Assembly: GCF_000374445.1 (NCBI RefSeq) | Contig: NZ_KB894427.1 | Coordinates: 1 to 64,000, forward strand | Direction: 5' to 3' | Length of the DNA: 64,000 nt | From: Actinokineospora enzanensis DSM 44649 | GTDB taxonomy: Bacteria; Actinomycetota; Actinomycetes; Mycobacteriales; Pseudonocardiaceae | Shown: positions 60,530 through 64,000 of the stretch, piece by piece | How the letters are laid out: every line of letters begins with the position of its first letter | How positions within the stretch are numbered: position 1 is the first letter of the stretch | Notes under the pieces: model-generated | Seen by the model: only the letters and a program-made list of their open reading frames with translations | What the model was told of the DNA's origin: nothing | The model's database searches: none | Made by a program: the position numbers and the translations under genes

Positions 60530-62359
60530 GTGTCGGAGAGAGAACAGACCGGTCGCGTGGTGGACGGCCGGTTCGAGCTGCTGCAGCGGCTGGGCAGTGG
60601 TGGCATGGGCACCGTGTGGCGCGCCAGGGACATCGGCCTGCACCGCGAGGTGGCCATCAAGGAGGTGCGGCCGACCGACGCCGCGCTCTACGAGAACAAC
60701 CCGGCGCTGGCCGCACAGCAGCGGGAACGGGTGCTCCGCGAGTCCCGCGCGCTGGCCAGGCTGCAGCACCCGAACGTCGTCTCGATCTACCAGATCATCG
60801 AGTCGCCCGACTCGCCGTACCCGTGGATCGTCATGGAGCTGGTCCAGGGCATGTCCCTGGACACCCGGCTGCAGCACGGCACGCTGACCCCGCCGGAGGC
60901 GGCCAGGGTCGGCCGCGGCGTGCTCGCCGCCCTGCGCGCGGCGCACGCGGCCGGGGTGATGCACCGCGACGTGAAACCCGGCAACGTGCTGCTGCGGCAC
61001 GACGGCAGCGCCGTGCTCACCGACTTCGGCATCGCCGCCCTGCACGACTCCGGCCAGCTCACCGCCACCGGCGAGGTGATCGGCTCGCCGGAGTACATCG
61101 CGCCGGAGCGGCTGCACGGGGACGAGACCAAGACCGCCTCGGACTTCTGGTCGCTGGCGATGCTGCTGTACGTGGCGGTCGAGGGGTATCACCCGCTGCG
61201 GCGCGCCACCACGATGGCGACGTTGGCGGCGGTGATGACCGAACCGGTCCCACCGCCGCGTCGGGCGGGCGCGCTCGGGCAGGCACTGGCGGCGGTGCTG
61301 GTGGCGGATCCGATGGCACGGCCGTCGGGTGAGGTGTTCGACCGGATGCTGGCGGCGGCCGAGCACGGCGGCGGGGTGCCGTTCGGGCAGGCCGGTCCGG
61401 GGTTCGCGGCGCCGGGGACGCCGAGCGGGCCGCTTCCGGCGCAGGGCACGCCCAGTGGCGCGTTCCCGGCACAGAACCCGCCCAGTGGGTCGTTCGCGGC
61501 GCAGAGCCCGCCGAGTGGGTCGTTTCCTGCTCAGGGGTTCCCGGCGCAGGGCACGCCCAGCGGGGGTTTTCCGGCGAGGACGACCGCGGCCTGGCAGTAT
61601 CCCAATTCCCAGACGCCCGACTCAGGGCCGCGGCCGGTTGCCGCGCCTGGGCGCAAGCGCACGGGGGCCATTGTGTTCTCGTTGACCGCGGTGTTGGGGA
61701 TTCTTGCGTTGACGATCGTGCTCGTTCGTGTGCTCGGGTCGTCGGATAACGCGGTGGGGCCCGGGGACGGGGGTGGATCGGAATCCACTTCCCAGCACTC
61801 GACCGGTCAGGCTCGGACGGATACGCCTCAGCCGAACACGACCAAACCCCAAGCGACCCAGCCTCAGGCGACCCAGCCGAATGTCACGAGCGCGGCGCCG
61901 CCGACCGCCGACGCGCCGACGGACTTGCGCACCCCCGCGGGTGGGCGCGCCCTGGTCGGCGCGTTGAGTCCGGTGATGGGCGGTTCCAAGGTGTCGGAGC
62001 TGTACATCTACGAGGACTACGCGCGGGCGACGGCCCCGGTCGCGACGGTGAAGAACGGGTTCGACAACTTCGAGTATCGGGATGGGGCCGCTACCCGGGA
62101 GGGGGCGGACGGAGTGGATTCCGATCGGGCGGTGTTGGATCTCAACAAGGTGAACTGGGATGCACTGCCCGGGTTGTGGGACAAGGCGAACAAGGAGTTG
62201 GGCGTGCCCGCTCCCACCATGCGGTATATCATCATCGACACCGACATCATTGACGGGTCCGCTTCGATGAGACTTTATGTGAATGATGATTATGGGGCTA
62301 CCTACCTGGAGGCCGACCTTTCCGGGAAGGTTCAGCGCATGTACAAGCGCGATAAGTAG
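60530..62359 (+). CDS. membrane-anchored Ser/Thr protein kinase (PknB-like)
   Basis: A 609-aa Hanks-type kinase. Gly loop GSGGMG (22-27), Lys44 (VAIKE), HRDVKPGN (145-152) with catalytic Asp147, DFG (165-167), and DFWSLAM in subdomain IX. A Pro/Ser/Gly/Gln-rich linker with ~10-residue repeats (PSGxFPAQ) covers ~295-345, one membrane helix ~378-402, then an extracellular Thr/Pro/Gln-rich segment and a ~130-residue C-terminal domain (FEYRDGAATREGADG...). GTG 60530 is preferred; GTG 60521 is possible and the message may be nearly leaderless. It probably phosphorylates partners of the adjacent ATPase module. Confidence 0.9.
   Translation: MSEREQTGRVVDGRFELLQRLGSGGMGTVWRARDIGLHREVAIKEVRPTDAALYENNPALAAQQRERVLRESRALARLQHPNVVSIYQIIESPDSPYPWIVMELVQGMSLDTRLQHGTLTPPEAARVGRGVLAALRAAHAAGVMHRDVKPGNVLLRHDGSAVLTDFGIAALHDSGQLTATGEVIGSPEYIAPERLHGDETKTASDFWSLAMLLYVAVEGYHPLRRATTMATLAAVMTEPVPPPRRAGALGQALAAVLVADPMARPSGEVFDRMLAAAEHGGGVPFGQAGPGFAAPGTPSGPLPAQGTPSGAFPAQNPPSGSFAAQSPPSGSFPAQGFPAQGTPSGGFPARTTAAWQYPNSQTPDSGPRPVAAPGRKRTGAIVFSLTAVLGILALTIVLVRVLGSSDNAVGPGDGGGSESTSQHSTGQARTDTPQPNTTKPQATQPQATQPNVTSAAPPTADAPTDLRTPAGGRALVGALSPVMGGSKVSELYIYEDYARATAPVATVKNGFDNFEYRDGAATREGADGVDSDRAVLDLNKVNWDALPGLWDKANKELGVPAPTMRYIIIDTDIIDGSASMRLYVNDDYGATYLEADLSGKVQRMYKRDK
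61425..61575 (+). repeat. imperfect coding repeat in the kinase linker
   Basis: About six units of 10-11 codons encoding variants of GTPSGxFPAQ. The DNA units share GGCGCAGGGCACGCCCAG-like cores. Confidence 0.75.
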
Positions 62360-62408
62360 TCCGCCTACTGGGGAATCTCGCTCTGTGCGCGACCGGTTGG
62401 GCCGGTGG

Positions 62409-63246
62409 TCAGGTCGTGGGGTGGCGCAGGGTTCCGGTGAACGGGCTGTGACCGGACAGGGTCACCGTGCAGACGAAGGCGCGGACCGCCGTGCCGGGAG
62501 TGCCGTTCTCGAACTGCCAGAGGTAGCCCGGGTGGTAGCGGCGATCGAGGTCGCCGACCCACGCTTCGGCGGCGGGGCCGCAGAGTTCGCTGCTGAGCGT
62601 GTTCATCTGGCCGATGGGTCGGGGTGTTCGGGAAGCTCGACGTCAGGTCGCGGAGGAGGGTGACCTCCTCGGTGTGCGGGCCGGTGCACGGGACGACCGT
62701 GATCGGGTCCAGGTTGGTGTTCGTGGCCAGGCAGGATCCCGGTTTCAGCGTGGCGAAGACGTCGGCCTTGGTGGCGTCGGGACCGGACCGAGGGGCTGCG
62801 GGGGCGGGGGTCCAGGGCTGCCGGGTGGCGGGCGGGACCTTGGTGCGGGTGGTGGGTTCAGGCTCCGCCACCCCGGGATCGGCTGCCGCCGGGTCGACCG
62901 CGGCGGGGTCGGCGTTCCGCACGGACGGTGTGGGCTTGATGGTCGTGGTGGTCGAGCTGCCCGCCACGGGTGTCTTACTGCCGCCGGTGGGGTACAGCCA
63001 CGCGACCAGGGCGACGGCGGCGGTCACGGCGAGTAGGACGAAGACGACGTTTCTGGCGTTGTGGTCGGCGGGACGGGGTGCGACGGGCGCCGGGAGTTCC
63101 GGGGGTGTCCACGTGCGCCACGGCATGGGACTGTGCTGTGGCGTCGTGTGGTAGCGGCGGGTGTCGGACTCGGTGCGCTTCGCGTCATCGACCCAGGCCT
63201 CGTCGAAGGAGGGCCCGTCGTTCTCGTTCGCCCCAGGGTGTTCCAT
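62409..63246 (-). pseudogene. septum-formation-family membrane protein, frameshifted
   Basis: The N-terminal part (from ATG 63246) has a cytoplasmic acidic/basic leader, one membrane helix (residues ~69-90, VVFVLLAVTAAVALVAWLY), a Thr/Pro/Ala linker and the start of a septum-formation-like domain (KPGSCLATNT, VVPCTGPHTEEVTL). The frame then fails near 62606-62614. The rest (MNTLSSELCGPAAEAWVGDL..., YLWQFENGTPG, CTVTLSGHSPFTGTL) continues in a +1 frame to the stop at 62409. Removing one C in the CGGCCAG run rejoins the frames. It is either a recent pseudogene or a sequencing error. It converges on the kinase gene with a 49-bp gap. Confidence 0.75.
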
Positions 63247-63332
63247 GGCCGAGACGGTAGGTGCGCCGGTGTGTCCACAATGGTATCGGGAGCGACTGGT
63301 CCGCTGATCGTCGTCCGGCGTTCAACCGCAGG

Positions 63333-63428
63333 TCAGGCGGGGCGGCGGAGGGCGCCCGGGGAGATGCCGAAGGTGCGTTTGACGGCCCGGCAGAAGGCGG
63401 CCGCGGAGCGGTAGCCGAAGCGGTGCCC
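63333..63428 (-). pseudogene. remnant of an AraC-type regulator (C-terminal HTH end)
   Basis: About 32 codons encode VGHRFGYRSAAAFCRAVKRT and FGISPGALRRPA then a stop: the end of an AraC-family helix-turn-helix. Upstream on this strand the homology stops abruptly near 63428, and no N-terminal part exists in the window. Confidence 0.65.
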
Positions 63429-63430
63429 GA

Positions 63431-63532
63431 CTCTGCGAGGAGATCGTGGCCGCCGCCCAGATCGCCGCCGCACTCGGCCTATCCCCCCGCGATCTCGCCG
63501 ACTTCTGCCGCACCGCGAACCGGAACGCGTGA
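63431..63532 (+). pseudogene. remnant of an unidentified gene 3' end
   Basis: About 33 codons on the plus strand (LCEEIVAAAQIAAALGLSPR, DLADFCRTANRNA) end in a normal TGA. It abuts the AraC remnant tail-opposed, as if a deletion or inversion joined two genes near 63428-63431. The parent gene is unknown. Confidence 0.4.
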
Positions 63533-63687
63533 CCCGATCGACCGCGTGATCCGCCAAGGCCCCGCTTCCGGCCCAGGGATCCGGAAGCGGGGCACCACAG
63601 GCCCGCGAATCGACCGGGAGCATCGGGGTCGCGGGCCCTCCACACGCCGCGCCGCGCGGGGTCAGTGCAGCGGCAGCGGCCAATTCG

Positions 63688-64000
63688 TCATCGCGGCAGA
63701 GAAAGAATCCCAGGCAACAGATCGGACAGCGAAATCGAATCCCGATCCACAACCACGTCAACCACGTCCAACAACGCCGGAACCACCGTGGCCGCCACCG
63801 CCACCGGCAGATCGCCTGCCGTCTGCGTGAACGCCTCCGTGTTGGCCAACAGATGCAGCGCATCCGGACTATCCGTGATCTCCCGCAGGTCATCGAACAC
63901 CGGCGGCAGATCGGCCAGCACCGCCTGAACCTGCACGGGCTCGGTAGCGGCAGCCAACTGATCGGACAGCGCGGCGAGACGCTCGGCGGGATCCGCGTCC
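63688..64000 (-). CDS. unidentified protein, C-terminal part (gene truncated by window edge)
   Basis: At least 104 residues open to the right edge: PAERLAALSDQLAAATEP..., FDDLREITDSPDALHLLANT, VPALLDVVDVVVDRDSISLS and LLPGILSLPR. Hydrophobic patches alternate with acidic ones, without a clear membrane helix. No family recognised; the true start lies beyond the window. Confidence 0.6.
   Translation of the reverse strand, partial: DADPAERLAALSDQLAAATEPVQVQAVLADLPPVFDDLREITDSPDALHLLANTEAFTQTAGDLPVAVAATVVPALLDVVDVVVDRDSISLSDLLPGILSLPR

Noticed and set aside
56976-62359. A canonical type VII (ESX) secretion locus
   Set aside because: There is no EccB, EccD, EccE, mycosin or WxG-motif pair, and the ATPase lacks N-terminal membrane helices. 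Only the ATPase layout is reminiscent.

Overview
The window looks like a chromosomal segment of a high-GC actinobacterium, most likely of the Pseudonocardiales (an inference). The signs are very high GC with strong G/C third-codon bias, an actinobacterial 16S rRNA 5' end, many Sec-exported proteases, actinobacterial families (S-adenosyl methyltransferases, NB-ARC/TPR proteins, PknB-like kinases) and GTG starts with GTGA overlaps. The window opens inside a 16S rRNA gene on the minus strand and ends inside an unrecognised minus-strand gene.

Layout. 0-5.9 kb: rrn leader and promoter, a snapalysin-like metalloprotease, a repeat-containing lipoprotein, a lone PaaZ and a trypsin-like protease. 5.9-12.9 kb: an HNH nuclease lipoprotein, then acetate-symporter-type genes (ActP-like with DUF485, and a second symporter with its own small membrane partner) coupled to a LytS/LytR-type two-component system. 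13-24.5 kb: ABC exporter, EI24 protein, a divergent SnoaL/LysR pair, methyltransferase, sugar kinase, RidA, SurE, a STAS protein, a TrmB-LuxR regulator and a HAF-repeat protein.

24.7-43 kb is rich in signalling and conflict-type architecture: a caspase-TPR protein, a zinc carboxypeptidase, HTH regulators, a GDP-fucose-synthase-like epimerase, a GntR regulator, a secreted intradiol dioxygenase, a LuxR-type (LAL) STAND ATPase, an XRE-TPR regulator, a streptogrisin-like protease and an NB-ARC-like STAND protein whose TPR domain is seven 42-residue repeats.

43-48.7 kb holds the two subunits of a type II topoisomerase that resembles actinobacterial topoisomerase IV more than gyrase. The A subunit is interrupted by a 353-residue intein with LAGLIDADG motifs, at the position used by mycobacterial GyrA inteins; its block B histidine is a glutamine. 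49-50.7 kb has a chitin-active LPMO behind a promoter overlapped by a DasR-type operator, and a DUF305 lipoprotein.

50.9-56.5 kb is a compact minus-strand operon for methionine salvage (mtnA-mtnC-mtnB-mtnD) preceded by a DszC/SfnB-like flavin monooxygenase, a small ABM-type protein and a LysR regulator. 57-62.4 kb is the best candidate for an undescribed system: a 102-residue helical protein, a soluble FtsK-type ATPase that appears to carry three ATPase folds with only the middle one intact, a coiled-coil protein and a membrane-anchored Ser/Thr kinase. The end holds decayed genes (a frameshifted septum-formation-type protein and an AraC-type remnant).

Two families of short intergenic repeats carrying DnaA-box-like motifs, a 16-bp tandem array and several long perfect hairpins lie between the genes. 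All assignments are from reading the sequence; no database search was possible.
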